Made by a program: the position numbers and the translations under genes
DNA from: Latrodectus hesperus
Lineage: Eukaryota > Arthropoda > Arachnida > Araneae > Theridiidae
Reading direction: 5' to 3'
Length of the DNA stretch: 64,000 nt
Assembly: GCA_037975125.1 (NCBI GenBank)
Contig: CM075857.1
Coordinates: 88,248,199 to 88,312,198 of the forward strand
In this document: positions 23,290 to 45,857 of the stretch, one piece after another
Position numbering within the stretch: position 1 is the stretch's first letter
How the letters are laid out: each line of letters starts with the position of its first letter
The notes under the pieces: generated by a model
Database searches by the model: none
What the model was told of the DNA's origin: nothing
What the model saw: only the letters and a program-made list of their open reading frames with translations

Positions 23290-24450
23290 CCTAATAAAGA
23301 AGACCATTATGACTTCGTTGGTTAGGGCATGTCTCTCATTATTGAAAGGTGAAATGACCTCTTAACTCTGCTTAACTTCAGATCGGCTGTGTACATTAAA
23401 GATTTGCTAGGGCAAGTTAAATACGTCGAATACGCTATACCATACAAGTGAAGCAATGCATCTAGGGTTGCTTCACTTAGATGGTAGAGCGTATTCGACG
23501 TATTTAACGTTAAAAAGCTCAACTGTGGTGATGGGACTAATCCCCATCTGGTCTAGTAGAACTTGACCATATCCATGAGATCACAGATAGCCTAAAAGTT
23601 CAAAAGCAGATGTGGTCATTTCATAGCTTCTTCACGAGAAAAACCCAAGCACTTCAAGATGTGTTGCGGGAAAAACGGAGCTTTGTCGCACTTGGGGCAT
23701 GATGGGTATATTCTTTCACCGTCTTCAAAGATCATACACTTCAAGTGCCCAGTAGAAAGTCGAGACAGTGTCGTATGTTGTACTTTGGAGCCCTTAAATG
23801 TTGTGGCGGCTCCAGAATGTCTTTGGAAGTACCAAGGGTGAGTAGGAGGGTCAGCCCAAGTTTTAGAAGTAAGTTGTTTAGTAATGAAAGAGATCGCTGA
23901 TGGCGTTAGTGCCATGCAATCTTTCGGGTTCAAAGGATTACTGGCTGCATGCAGCATTTGCAAAGTCATCGGCTACTTCATTTCCAGGCAGACCAACATG
24001 CGAGGGGACTCACTGGAGGTGGATTGGGTGTTGAACTGAAAGGCTTTTCAACAAGAGTAGAATACTTCTACAAGTACTGTCGCCGATGGATTGCCAATTG
24101 AAAAGGTGCTGGATCGAGGATCGACTGTCTGTAAGGATCCATATCTCCAAGAAATCATTTTTGTACTGTTATCTAACAAAGAAAATCCACTCATGATGGC
24201 GATAAGTTTTATTCTGAAGACGGACGTGTGGTCAGCAGTTCTTTTTTCAAGCTTGATGCAATGGTTGGGGAGTTCAATACATACTCCTCTGCCAGTTGCA
24301 TTGGTCTCCAATTTGCTTCCATCAGTATAAACTATGGCTGCTCCGATAGTAATCTTGTCAATTGTCTCTAGAGCCAATTGCTTTAGTAAGTATTGGTGGT
24401 CCGACTTTTTACTTGCATCGAGCGTTAGGTTGGGATGAAAATGAGTCGCT
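23290..24450 (-). pseudogene. 5'-truncated non-LTR retrotransposon: RNase H domain and C-terminus
   Basis: Read on the minus strand this is the end of a LINE ORF2. The RNase H domain starts with IVYTDGSKLE (24329 downwards; catalytic Asp kept) and continues to RIKLIAIMSG, where TELIAI is usual, so the catalytic Glu appears to be Lys. One A is missing in the A-run near 24165, shifting the frame before ILTDSRSSIQ, the next catalytic Asp. HLQ*VPSHVGLPGNEVADDF follows, with TGG changed to TGA at 24012-24010. A 4-bp TGCA duplication near 23944-23955 shifts the frame again. The tail reads LSRLSTGHLK and CPKCDKAPFFPQHILKC, a C-x2-C-x8-H-x3-C zinc knuckle. RNase H removes the RNA template during target-primed reverse transcription. 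The reverse transcriptase itself is absent, a usual 5' truncation. The 3' limit is uncertain. Confidence 0.82.
23416..23508. repeat. Inverted repeat, 41-bp arms, 11-nt loop
   Basis: The arms 23416-23456 and 23468-23508 are complementary with about three mismatches. The loop is 23457-23467. The arms contain ATACGTCGAATACGCT and AGTGAAGCAA. The hairpin lies just after the recognisable coding end of the retrotransposon (minus sense), so it may be part of its 3' tail or a foldback insertion in it. It is less AT-rich than its flanks. Confidence 0.93.
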
Positions 24451-25834
24451 CAAGTGTTGTGGTATTTTAATTTGTTGCTGCTCCTAAATTATGAAGACTC
24501 CCACCCAGTTGCTTTTATGATAATTAGAAAACAACAAACTTATTGGTGTACGGTATTTGTTAATTCGAAATTTATGCTTGCAATAACATTTCCTCCTAAA
24601 AATAATAATAATAAATATTTACATATTTGTAAAGTTCTATGATTTTAATACAATTTTGTAAAACAAAATATTTCTTAATATATATAGCTTATATATGAAA
24701 TCCTTAGAATTTAAATAAATCTAATTTCTTTGAAATTACTTTTACGATGTAGTTATTAGTTTAAATAAATTACTGGGCTCCAATAATTAATTTAAAATAA
24801 GTATCGAAACTCATAAATTTGGAATTTTAAATTCAAATAATTATTTATCTAGATTATATTTTATGAACATTTATATGAATTGCAAATATGTTACTGAAAT
24901 AAATAACTACATTCTTTCCAACTATTTCATGATATCCATTTTTAAAATAGATTTCACATTTAAAGTTCTATTTGTTTCAGTTAAGATTTTTTTCTCTTTT
25001 TATTTTAATCTTTAAAAATATAACATTATCAATAAAAGAGGTAAATAATAAGATAAATAATAAACGTGCAAATGTGTATTATATATAAATTTGTATGATT
25101 GAATCAAAGGTTTCATTTCATTGAATCAAATTGATGTAAGTAATTTCTTTTTTCTTTTCTCTTTAAATAACTCATTAAAAATATTAAAAATATTTCTATG
25201 AAAGCAAAATTCTAAGATTTTATAGCTATAAGAAAACATACCATATTGAAAAAAAGATTGTCATTTTTCTTAAACACAAAATGATTTTAAATATTTCATA
25301 TTCATTTGTCTAAAATAATTCCAGTTTCTTCTACCTTTCTTTCTTTCAAAATGAAGATTCCCAAATGTCAGAAATAATTTAAAATTCTCATTTTTGAACA
25401 TTTTGTGAATAAAAATATCTCCTCAAATGATTATTAAAACTCGAACGCATCTTTTAAGATGATTTCTTAGAAATTTGCTGATAAGAATGCCTTAAAAATG
25501 TCATTATTTCTAAAATGTTTTGAAAACAACTATTTATTTTCCATTTCCTTTGTGTACGGTTAATGATTTCTGCAAAGGATATTAAAATATAAAAGTACAG
25601 ATGCAGAATTAAATGCTACATTTATATTTTTCATTATGTGATCAACTTTGTGAAAAATGAAAATATTCTTATTCAAAAATATTTATTTATCAGCATGAAA
25701 ATAAAAATAGTACATTTCATATCCAGCAATTCTCAATTCCTTTGGTTTTACAGGTGTCTATTCATAACACTATACTAGCTTCCGAAATTATTCAATTTCT
25801 TTGTCATAATACGTTTTATAAAAAATTTTTCTGC
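24451..25834. other. AT-rich intergenic DNA
   Basis: No gene or element recognised. Confidence 0.5.
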
Positions 25835-25930
25835 ACTAACTAGTTCTGACCGTCGAATGTTCAGCGCTTTAGATTTTCTTCCACAGTTCGTTGGTTTGAA
25901 TCCTACGTTAAGCTTGAATGCTTTTAGGGG
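25835..25930 (+). repeat. Decayed tRNA-derived SINE head
   Basis: 25853-25904 (GTCGAATG to GGTTTGAATCC) aligns with the head of the SINE at 47673-47861 read on its sense strand. Shared features are the CGAATG, AGCGCT and ACAGTTCG motifs and a B-box, GGTTTGAATCC here against GGTTCGAATCC there, with only about one gap over 52 bases. Sequence after the B-box is too diverged to set the end. The minus-strand open frame across it (25775-26035) is probably accidental. Confidence 0.55.
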
Positions 25931-28900
25931 TCCAAAATCTTCTTTGAACGATTGGTATCTGCTTAAATTATCTCGTATACAAAAAGCGACCGATAAGTGA
26001 CAAAAAAAATCAAATACAACAGTAACTACCGACATTATTTTAAACGTATTTATGTTCTTCCAGGTAGTGAGATGAAAATAAACAAAAACAGAATATTAGG
26101 ACAAACCCCTTTATATTTCTTCTCATGTTACTCCTTCTTTTGTTCACATCTGTCAGAAATGATTAAATTTAAGATACTTCAAATTTTCAATAGTTACGAT
26201 TTTTTCATCAGGATTTATATTCATTATATATTTTTTATTTTCATACGTTTGTCTAAATAATTTGTTTTTGGCATTCAAATATTTGATGCATAGTTACAAA
26301 ATTTCATTATATACTGCACATTCATTTTAAAATGTGCATCTGCAAATTGATTTTAAAAACTCACGCAAAGACATTAGTCTGTGGAGGAGCAAAATTTCCT
26401 TAAGTAGATGTACCAGCACCAACATTAGTCTACAGTGGAATCAGCCCAACTAAAATTCTTAGAGTAGAATCTTCAGCAACTAGTCCTTGGAAGTGTAAAA
26501 TCTAAAATATATTTTTAATGTTTTATATTTACCTTTTTCTATAGGTGGAATCTATAAGTCAAAAACTTTTCGTCAAATGTTTCAACAGAAAAGATCATGC
26601 AATTAATAAAAGTAAATCTCTTTGATTAGATTTTATTTTCCACATTAACCTTTTTTTAATCTGTTGAAAATATATATATTCATTTTTAAAATACTTAATT
26701 TAATAAGACAATTAATTTTATTTTATACTGACTCATTTTAGTTTCATATTTTTAAATATCTATTCTATTTTATTTAATGCAAAGTCATTTATGCATATGT
26801 CATTATAAACCCATGTGTAAATAAGAAGTATTTAATGCATAAGTCCCTATAATCCCCTATGAGCATTTTAAATCACATAATTTGATACACTTAAAGAAAC
26901 ATATTTTCTGAGGTATTAATTTTTCAAAACAAAATTTAAATTTCATCTTGAGATAATAATAAAAATTACTAAAAATATTTTCTCAAATGAAAATTTAATA
27001 CCTAATATGCATAATCAACTAAATTGTTTTGTGAATTTTATACATTATTTTTATTCCTCTAGTTATTTTATTTTCCATCACAAATAGAAATATTATATAA
27101 GAGCAAGCATTTTTCACAAGATATATTTAAGTTTTACTTTCAGTAAAAAATAAAGAAAGTGACCATCAGATTCAATTAAGCAAAGAAAAAAACTTTAAAG
27201 TGTATAACGAGAGAGAATAATAACTGCAAAATTGATTATAATTAATATAACTTAGTTAGCAAAAAATAATCTTTTGAATAAAATAATATGAACTATTATA
27301 TGAAAGTTTTATGTAATTATTAATAAAAACTATAAATACCATTGTTTCCCTGAAAAAAACAAATCCATTATATTTAAAGATTTTATCATTGATAAAAAAC
27401 TAGAAATTTTTATGATATAAATCAGTTAAATTTTAATATGCGGACACAAATGAATACTAATGTATTAAAAATATTGTAAATAACAAAACATTGAATTTGA
27501 AAAATGAAACAGATGAATTTATTTCTGACGCGAATAATTTAGATATCAAGTTAGCTAAAGTTTTATCATTTTACCATTTATATTGTCAATGATATGTTTT
27601 TATTTTAATTTTTTGCATTTTTAAAAATACAATCATTTAAAACTAATAGTAATAAAAAAACTTTAATATTATTTTATGATTGTTGAAATAATCCACAAAA
27701 TACATTTATTACTCTTTGCTAAAACAAGCCAAACATTTCATACGATTATAATTGAAAATTTGCTAGTAAATTATTATTCATTGTTTATTATTAATTTATC
27801 AGAAAGTAATGCCTAAAATTATTGTAACGAATGAACAATTTTTATTCCTGTTGATTTTTCTACGAAACATCCGAGACTTCCATGTCATGTTATTTCATAA
27901 AAAATACTTTGCTTTGATGTTAATTAAGAAAGCATTAAGTCTTACCCGAGAGTATATTCAATATATCTTTATTCAAAACGTTTTATATGTTGCACATTGA
28001 ATCTGAGTGAATAATCTCAGTATTTTCAATGTTTTTATTATTCCTTGGTAATATTCTAATTATTTATAAATTTCCTATTTATTGTTAAATAATTTGTAAA
28101 AGTTATCGTTATTTTTATATTTAATTAGTAGCCTTTGTAATCTTTCAACGATTTTAAAAAAAAATTAATAATAATTAATTTATGATTACATACGCTTAGT
28201 TTCATTTACAACTATTTTTTTAATAAAATAGTTATCATAATCATCTAATATTTAGTTTGGTTATTACATTCAAACTGATGAATATTAATGGCACAAGTAT
28301 TTCAATTTAAGATCTTTGTAAAAGGAAAATGAATTTTAAAATACCATACCATAAATTTTTTTAATTTATGGCTTTTTAAGGATATTTGACATTGGTTGTA
28401 TTATCTTTGGGTATAGAGTTAATTTTCAGTTTCAATATATTGAATGTGCTAAAAACATCAGCCGCATTTCCAATAATATTAAATTTAGCCATAGCAAATT
28501 ATCGTATTTTTATTGTAATTTTTAGCTTGTTTTTAAAAGAATTAAATACTTATGCTACTTAGGAAATGTGTTACTCTAACTATACTTGTACAAAGAATGT
28601 TTTATAAAGATTTTTTTTAAAAATAGGAATATTTATTTTACTTCTATATTTAGGAACTTAATTATTTTATATAAGTAGGATTAATTTTAGTAATTAATCC
28701 TTGTTTTCTTTCATGTTTCTAGAAGTTAATTTTTTCAAGATATCAAAATCATTTTACATATTGTTTTAGAAATAAAATCACATTTTTTTTTCAATTTGTA
28801 AAACAAAATAAGAATATAAATTATTTAAAATAGTTAATTTCTAGAGACTGCAATTTCTCTTTTAAAATGAATTTATTTTTATACATACTTTTTTTTAAGA

Positions 28901-30526
28901 TCTGCTGGGTATAAATGAAATTTTGTAATTAGTTTTCTTTAAATCATGCATTGAAATAATTAGCCTTTATTTATTCTGCATTAATAACCTGGCTTGTTAG
29001 TTTACTAAATTTTCTAATTAAAAATTATTTTCTTAATAGAATGCTTGTAATTATGATATATCATACACTATTTTAAAATATACGTATGAAAACAATTTGT
29101 CGTTCTATTACAAAAACTAAAACAGAATAATCTTATTTTAAAAATTTTTTTAAGGATAATTTTTATATCCCTTATTTTTGTAATAACCCACAATAGTTTT
29201 ATTAAATTTTGTGATTAAAATTTATGCATACTATCTAAGATGTTAATAATGTCTTATGAATAATTACAATTATTTCTGTTTCTGTCTCATGAGAACTAAT
29301 TTTTGATGGTGATTCAATGTATTTATTTATAAAAGGCAATATTTATAAAGCTTTTTGCTTTAGGCATTATTATTTGAGACAGACACACCATCTTTAGTGA
29401 GCTGTAATTTACTTTTTTAACCTAAAATTGTTTAAGACATTGTTTTGAATCAAAAAAAAAAAGGAATATCACTTAGAAATTAGCTGGCAACAAACTGAAT
29501 AAAACGTGTGAACATAAAAACTCTCTTCTCTTAAATAAATAACTAAATTTTGAAGTCGGTGCTTTTATAGTATCTTGTAATGCAGTTTTAATGAGTTGAA
29601 CCTCAGAAAAAGAGTAAAGCTCTTTCTTGAGGTAGGGAGAAAAAACAATAACTTCAAAAATCAATGGAAATAGAAAATATTGATGTTTTAAAGCGAATAA
29701 TTTATGGCTTACAAGAAATATGCTGATTCGATGCCGCAAATCATTTTTTTAACCACAAATTACAATTTTTAAAACGGAGAAAGAATCACAAGCCTTTAAT
29801 CTTAAAATAAAGTTCCTCATTGGTATTAAATCGTTTAATTTCATAAGATATTGGTATAAGGAACTTCACAAACATCTCAAGTCAGCTTAAATCATGGTTT
29901 AAAATAAATTAAAAACCTTGTATGGAAAAGTTTGAAAGGAAATATATTTATTAATATATACATTTATATTAACCAGACACCAACACACTGATACAAATTT
30001 TATTCGATGCCATGCAGGCATTCTCTGTTCAACTGCGGAAACTAAGGAAGAAATTTTTTATTTGTTTTGATTAAAATGTGAATTAATGAAGAGTAACTAG
30101 AATAATTCATAACTATTGATACTATTGATTCTCACTGTAAAAAATGAACAATTAAGAGACATAATATTATTTGAAATATATTCTATAACAATATATTTAT
30201 TTTTATACTTTATAAGTATTCAAAAGGAAGTTACCATTAAGGGTTATAATTTGAAAAATCTTATAAACTTATGTCTATCAATAGAAATACAGGAAAACAT
30301 AATAAATTATATATTTTAAATTTTTCACTTGTTATCAAGATTATAAATAACTAAAATGTTGATAGATCATTTTAATTCATTTTATTATATTTTGAATATT
30401 ATTCTTTGAAGGAATACATTTTTAGAAACAAGTAAAGGTTTATATAAATAGTAATTTTCACAAAATATGTTAAGTAAATGTTGAAACGTGTGTCTCGAAT
30501 TTTCTATAATTAAATAAAATGATTGA
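25931..30526. other. AT-rich intergenic DNA
   Basis: No gene recognised. A small, less AT-rich patch at 26350-26505 is discussed as a finding. Open frames at 25997-26260, 27809-28000, 29473-29739 and 30116-30319 have the composition of random AT-rich sequence. Confidence 0.5.
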
Positions 30527-33781
<3,255 letters not shown>

Positions 33782-33994
33782 TTTGAAACGGCTATAAGAA
33801 ATAATCTTCATGATCAGCACACCAAAGTCCATAGAAATATGCTTTCTCGCAGCGAAGTGCAATCACGTATAGTAACTCAATTATGTGATCTACCTGATCT
33901 TCAATACACCCAACTACAGGAGAATGGTATGCTTAGCCTTTCAGAAAACGTGAGAAATAATGTAGCAACCAGCATTTGGTTATTAATGCTGTAA
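33782..33994 (+). pseudogene. Orphan coding-like fragment, about 70 codons
   Basis: An open frame runs from just after a stop at 33779-33781 to TAA at 33992-33994. It contains TAIRNNLHDQHTKVHRNMLS and later SLSENVRNNVATSIWLLML. Unlike other open frames here it is rich in R, H, Q, D, L and V, avoids the I/Y/F/N/K bias, and lies in locally less AT-rich DNA. The first ATG is internal (33839). It could be an exon remnant, a retrocopy or a transposon fragment. I do not recognise the family and infer no function. Confidence 0.35.
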
Positions 33995-34150
33995 TTTCAA
34001 CACTTTCTGAAAATTAACATAAGTTGTAGTTGGCCAAACCTCATCCCAAACAAATTTTTTCAGTTATTTTAAATAGTAGATATTTGAATCTCATCAGATA
34101 CTGTTAGTTTATACTTTGTACTTGAGAATTAAAATTAAGAGAATTACAAG

Positions 34151-34378
34151 AAATCTATCTTGATTTCAAAAATAAAAACATTTTAAACTTCTTAGATATC
34201 AAACTAATTCCTTCCAAATGATTCCGGTAATTAAATGTAATAAAAATAAAATGTTTTTATCGTGATATATGCTTTAAAATTGACTTTTAATTAACTTTTA
34301 ATAATATATGTATCGATATTAATTAAAATTAAGAGAATTTATTTCGTAAAAATGATTCATATACATTTAAATTTGAAA
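34151..34378 (+). repeat. 228-bp direct repeat, copy 1
   Basis: Matches 35682-35909 base for base over 228 positions with about four substitutions and no indels (roughly 98% identity). It starts AAATCTATCTTG and ends ATTTGAAA. It lacks the TG...CA ends of a typical LTR. Confidence 0.97.
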
Positions 34379-34923
34379 GTAGTATTCTTGTATAAGGAAA
34401 ACTTAAAATCCTGAGAAATAGGCGCTGTAACATTCTATTTGGATCTTAGATATGCGTTGTTATTTATGGAAAGTAAATTCTCAAGCAACTGTTAAAATAT
34501 CTAGTGTGCAAAATTTGTTTCTTTCGTCACACAATTGGTGATATAAATGCATTGGATCTGGCTCACAAAATACTGATTGTGCCATTCACTTAACCAGCAT
34601 TTTATGCTGAAGAAGTCTTTTTGAAAAAATAATTATTTCCTTACAAAATTGTAATTTTTTTATTCATACGCCCTTTGACTTCAAGAGAACTGAAATTTGA
34701 CACTTCTCGTATCTAATAACCATATTTTTGTGTCTTTAAATTTTTTTTCTATTTTTATGTTCAAAGTGTTTTGGTATTCTTAAGAGGTTTGCCTATTTAG
34801 GCAGAAAGAGAGATTATGAAAATAGTTCATTTAATAAAAAATATCAATAAAATATGTTTAAAGATATATTCACTAAAGTTTTGAAAAATGATTAAATTTT
34901 CAGTTCGTTACATTTAAATCAAA

Positions 34924-35499
34924 ATATTGACTTCTTTTAATAAAACATTATTTTTAGTAGGGAATGTAATGAATTGTTTTGTAGAATGGTCATTAAATTT
35001 TTATCTAAATATTAGGATTACAGCACGATGAATGTTAATTGTTTATTTAAACTGAACATTTACATAGTTAACAACAATATATTACCGGTAATATTTTTCG
35101 ATTGCTAGTTATAGATTAATGAGAATTTCTTTTGATATTGAAATTATTTTCATAGTTTTCCTTAAAAATAATTTAAAAAACATAAAAATAAACTAAATGT
35201 GTTATTCAATTAGTGCCTTAATTTAAATGTCACCTATTTGAATTGTTTTTACTTGAAACGAATTTATTTAAAATTGTTCTGAATATCTATAGCGAAATAA
35301 AGTTGCTTGAAACTAGAAATCAACCTTAATATTTTTTATTTACTTAAATCTAGATTAAGTTTTTAGTTAATGATTTTATATAATAATCTAGAACATTACA
35401 AAAACTATTATCCCCTTAAAACTAAAACTTCAATTCTCAGTTACATTTTTATGATTCATTCCCTACTAAAAATAATGTTTTATTAAAAGAAGTCAATAT
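34924..35499. repeat. 576-bp unit bounded by perfect 42-bp inverted repeats (MITE-like)
   Basis: The left arm 34924-34965 starts ATATTGACTTCTTTTAAT. The right arm 35458-35499 is its exact reverse complement. The 492 bp between have no coding potential. A perfect long TIR with noncoding filling is the form of a nonautonomous DNA element. No clear target-site duplication was seen, so it could also be an inverted duplication. It lies between the two 228-bp direct repeats. Confidence 0.7.
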
Positions 35500-35504
35500 A
35501 AATA

Positions 35505-35605
35505 TATTGCTAATATAAAAAAATTAAAAAAATAATATATTGCTAATTAAAAAAAATAAAATAAAAAACAATATATAGAAAAATAATATATTGCTAATTA
35601 AACAA
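35505..35605. repeat. Three copies of an AATATATTGCTAAT motif
   Basis: The motif occurs near 35503, 35532 and 35586, separated by A-rich spacers, just right of the 42-bp inverted-repeat arm. Confidence 0.75.
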
Positions 35606-35681
35606 ATAACTGAGGGAGGAAAAAACTGGTCTTGATATAATTGATCTGAAATATTTACATGTTTTATTGAATATATAAATT

Positions 35682-35909
35682 AAATCTATCTTGATTTCAA
35701 AAATAAAAACATTTTAAACTTCTTAGATATCAAACTAATTCCTTCCAAATGATTCCGGTAGTTAAATGTAATAAAAATAAAATGTTTTTATCGTGATATA
35801 TACTTTAATATTGACTTTTAATTAACTTTTAATAATATATGTATCGATATTAATTAAAATTAAGAGAATTTATTTCGTAAAAATGATTCATATATATTTA
35901 AATTTGAAA
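35682..35909 (+). repeat. 228-bp direct repeat, copy 2
   Basis: Partner of 34151-34378, with a start-to-start distance of 1531 bp. The sharp end of homology on both sides implies a discrete duplicated unit. Confidence 0.97.
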
Positions 35910-37784
<1,875 letters not shown>

Positions 37785-37889
37785 ACAATGTTAGATATAG
37801 AACTAAAAGCACAAGAATATATAAAAATGTTTAAGTTTAGCAATACATTTAGCGCAAAAGCATTACTAAGATATAGTTAATAGTATATT

Positions 37890-38110
37890 TTATAAAATGC
37901 AATGAATATAATGAAACAAAATACAATGAAAAATGCCAAATGGAGAATAGTATATTGAAAATATTAAATGCCAAATGTAGAATATTAAATGGAAAAAAAA
38001 TATATTGAAAATATTAAATGGAAAATAATACATTGAAAAGAATACATTGAAAAGAATTACATTGAAAATACTTGAAAGAAATACATTGAAAATATCTGAA
38101 AAAAATTCCA
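37890..38110. repeat. Degenerate short tandem repeat (ACATTGAAAA / AAATGGA units)
   Basis: Repeated ATTGAAAATA, TTAAATGGAAAA and ACATTGAAAAGA modules fill about 200 bp, with variable unit length. Minus-strand Phe-rich open frames arise from it. Confidence 0.85.
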
Positions 38111-38620
38111 AAGAAAGATAGATAGATATAAATAGAATAAAGTACCAACATGGCCAGCTTCATCAGGGGGTGTTGACCACATTGGCACAAATATGGCTCT
38201 TCTGCAATGGCCCAAGACATAGTCTTAAAGAAGCCATTACACCCCAAAGCCATACCAAAAATTCGAACCAAAGTATCAAACAAAAATAAAAGAAGTAGAA
38301 TTTAATCCAAAATATGTAAGTAGAACCCAATCTAAAATATATAAGTCAAAATCCAATGTTGCCAAAATACATTTAATATATAATAATCAAATTTAAATCA
38401 TCTAATTACAAATCCAAATCTGCAAGAACCTCACCAAATACATAAATTAGTGACTAAGTGTAAACACTATAGGAATTCAAGCTTCTTATAAGACCTTCAA
38501 GGCTTGGGTGACCCTTCTGTAGTATAAAACTACGCCTTACTTCACTCTTATAAGCAATGCTCTACTTGCCAAATAGTGTTTAATAAATTTATTTGGAATG
38601 CCATTAAAATATTTTCTAGT
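38111..38620 (+). other. Unassigned, less AT-rich segment with LTR-like signals
   Basis: From about 38140 to 38260 the base composition is noticeably less AT-rich, and the minus frame (ending in LAMLVLYSI) is not recognised. At 38510-38590 the order is GACCCTTCTGTAGTATAAAA (TATA-like), a CT-rich start-like region, then TTTAATAAATTTATTTGG with a polyadenylation-type AATAAA. That order is typical of a retrotransposon LTR or a promoter-terminator unit. No direct partner copy, primer binding site or TG/CA ends were found. Confidence 0.25.
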
Positions 38621-38756
38621 CTATTTTTTGTTTATTGATATTATTTAAATTATTACATATATTGCATATTCTATTTAGTTGATTAAAAATAATATTTTTA
38701 TATATTTTAATTGAAATGTTTGAATACCAGAAAATCAGTTTATTAACTTTGAAATT

Positions 38757-38840
38757 AAAATTATTAGTTTTATGATATATGTCTGTAAATATGTCAGTAA
38801 TATACCGGTAAATGACATATATGATAAAACTAATAATTTT
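38757..38840. repeat. Inverted repeat, 27-bp arms, 30-nt spacer
   Basis: The arms 38757-38783 and 38814-38840 pair with one mismatch. A further copy of the arm (AATTATTAGTTTTATCATAT) follows at 38840-38860 and runs into the microsatellite, making three copies of the motif in alternating orientation. Confidence 0.92.
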
Positions 38841-38865
38841 AATTATTAGTTTTATCATATATATT

Positions 38866-40979
<2,114 letters not shown>

Positions 40980-41046
<67 letters not shown>
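40980..41046. repeat. (TA)n microsatellite
   Basis: About 67 bp, pure. Confidence 0.98.
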
Positions 41047-41048
<2 letters not shown>

Positions 41049-41329
41049 AACCTACATCATTTTGTAAATTTTAATTAATTATTAATTCAAATACACCAGC
41101 AGAAGGAAAACTCAATTCAAATTCATCTATTCCAATAAATTGTATATGTAAAACATTCACTATATTGATTATTTATTGCACTGGACATGATTTAAAATGC
41201 ATGATTAGTATATAAATACGTTTAAAACATGTAATTTTATGTTAAACATTTTACTCGGAAATTAACATATTATCTCGTATTATACATAAAACAAATAATA
41301 TTTTAGGAAATCTTGGACATTCAGAAACG

Positions 41330-42330
41330 CGTTGAAAACCTTTTAGGTATCGGGTTAAAGAGGTTTTTTATGAAACGCTGGTGTGATATCCTGAAGAAAG
41401 ACATCAGGTTTTAGAGCCTTTGCTGGGTGATGAATGTTCCAAAATATGTCTTCCTTCCATGTCTCAAGCTTCTAATTATTGGATTTATATCTGGAGAAGA
41501 TGTGGGTTACTCCAATAATATGATTAATTCTTCTATAAGGGAATCATTCATCAAGTTAGTACGTGGTACATGCAGTTTTCGTCCTTTAACATGAAGTCAT
41601 CTCCAATTGTAAGAGGCTACAATAATTCTGAAGATCTCTTTCCTATATGGGTGAGTGGTCAAAGCTCGATGCCGATTGATATTGACATCAATGTGCCTAT
41701 TAATTGACTTGCCAGAATATGCCATTACCACTCCACTGACAGGTCTGACTTTTTCACGGACAAACTCAGGATTGTATCGAGCGCCGCGTTCAATCTAGAT
41801 GAAAATATTGTTGTTATCGGGATGAAGAGCAAATTAGAACTCGTCAGAGAATAGAATAGAGAGCTATTTATTTATTTTTTCTGTTCATATTCTCAGTTCC
41901 CACTCCTTTGCTGGCGCGAGGGTAACTTCCTGTTAACGGAACACACAATATTGATCAGCGAGTATACAGCCTAACAGAATGAAGATGGCTTATGAGAATT
42001 TTTGTTGAAACTGTGATACGAGTAGAAGCGAAAGTGTTGAAGTATGGAGTTCATATTCCGGTGTCTCCGAGATGTTAGGGCTTAATAATTGTCTTCATTA
42101 GATTGTTTCCTGTCCATGACCTTGTCCCAATATTTTGTCAGAATTTCCAGTCTCTAGAAAACGGTTTCAGATCACAAAATCTCGATCTCCATGCTTTGTG
42201 AATGTTTGTTAAGACTTCTGCGATTTGAGATTGTGGTTATCGACCAACAATTCTTCAATCTTCTGATTTGGTTAAATGACTTCGTTGAGTTATTGCATTT
42301 TTCGAAATATGCGCTTCCTGTATATCAACA
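41330..42330 (-). pseudogene. Tc1-like transposase fossil, heavily decayed
   Basis: Minus-strand fragments in order: a diverged N-terminal helix-turn-helix region near 42300-42200 (EELLVDNHNLKSQKS), then FSDEF*FALHPDNNNIFI*I containing the first catalytic Asp (codon opposite 41843-41845), then ERGARYNPEFVREKVRPVSG and VVMAYSGKSINRHID, then DDFMLKDENCMYH, where the second catalytic position looks like Glu, and lastly SSPDINPIIRSLRHGRK, where the expected third acidic residue after NPI is missing. Tc1 transposases are about 340 residues, matching this span. There are many stops and frame changes. TIRs could not be identified. It belongs to a different Tc1 lineage from the fossil at 1600-2110. 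Confidence 0.78.

Positions 42331-45857
<3,527 letters not shown>

Noticed and set aside
23340..23400. 5S rRNA-like stretch on the minus strand (CCGATC..GAAGTTAAGCA)
   Set aside because: Only about 18 bases resemble the 5S internal promoter. The rest of the gene is absent and the position fits the LINE 3' tail, so chance is more likely.
25775..26035. 86-codon minus-strand frame that looks moderately protein-like
   Set aside because: The less biased part coincides with the tRNA-derived SINE head, which explains the composition.
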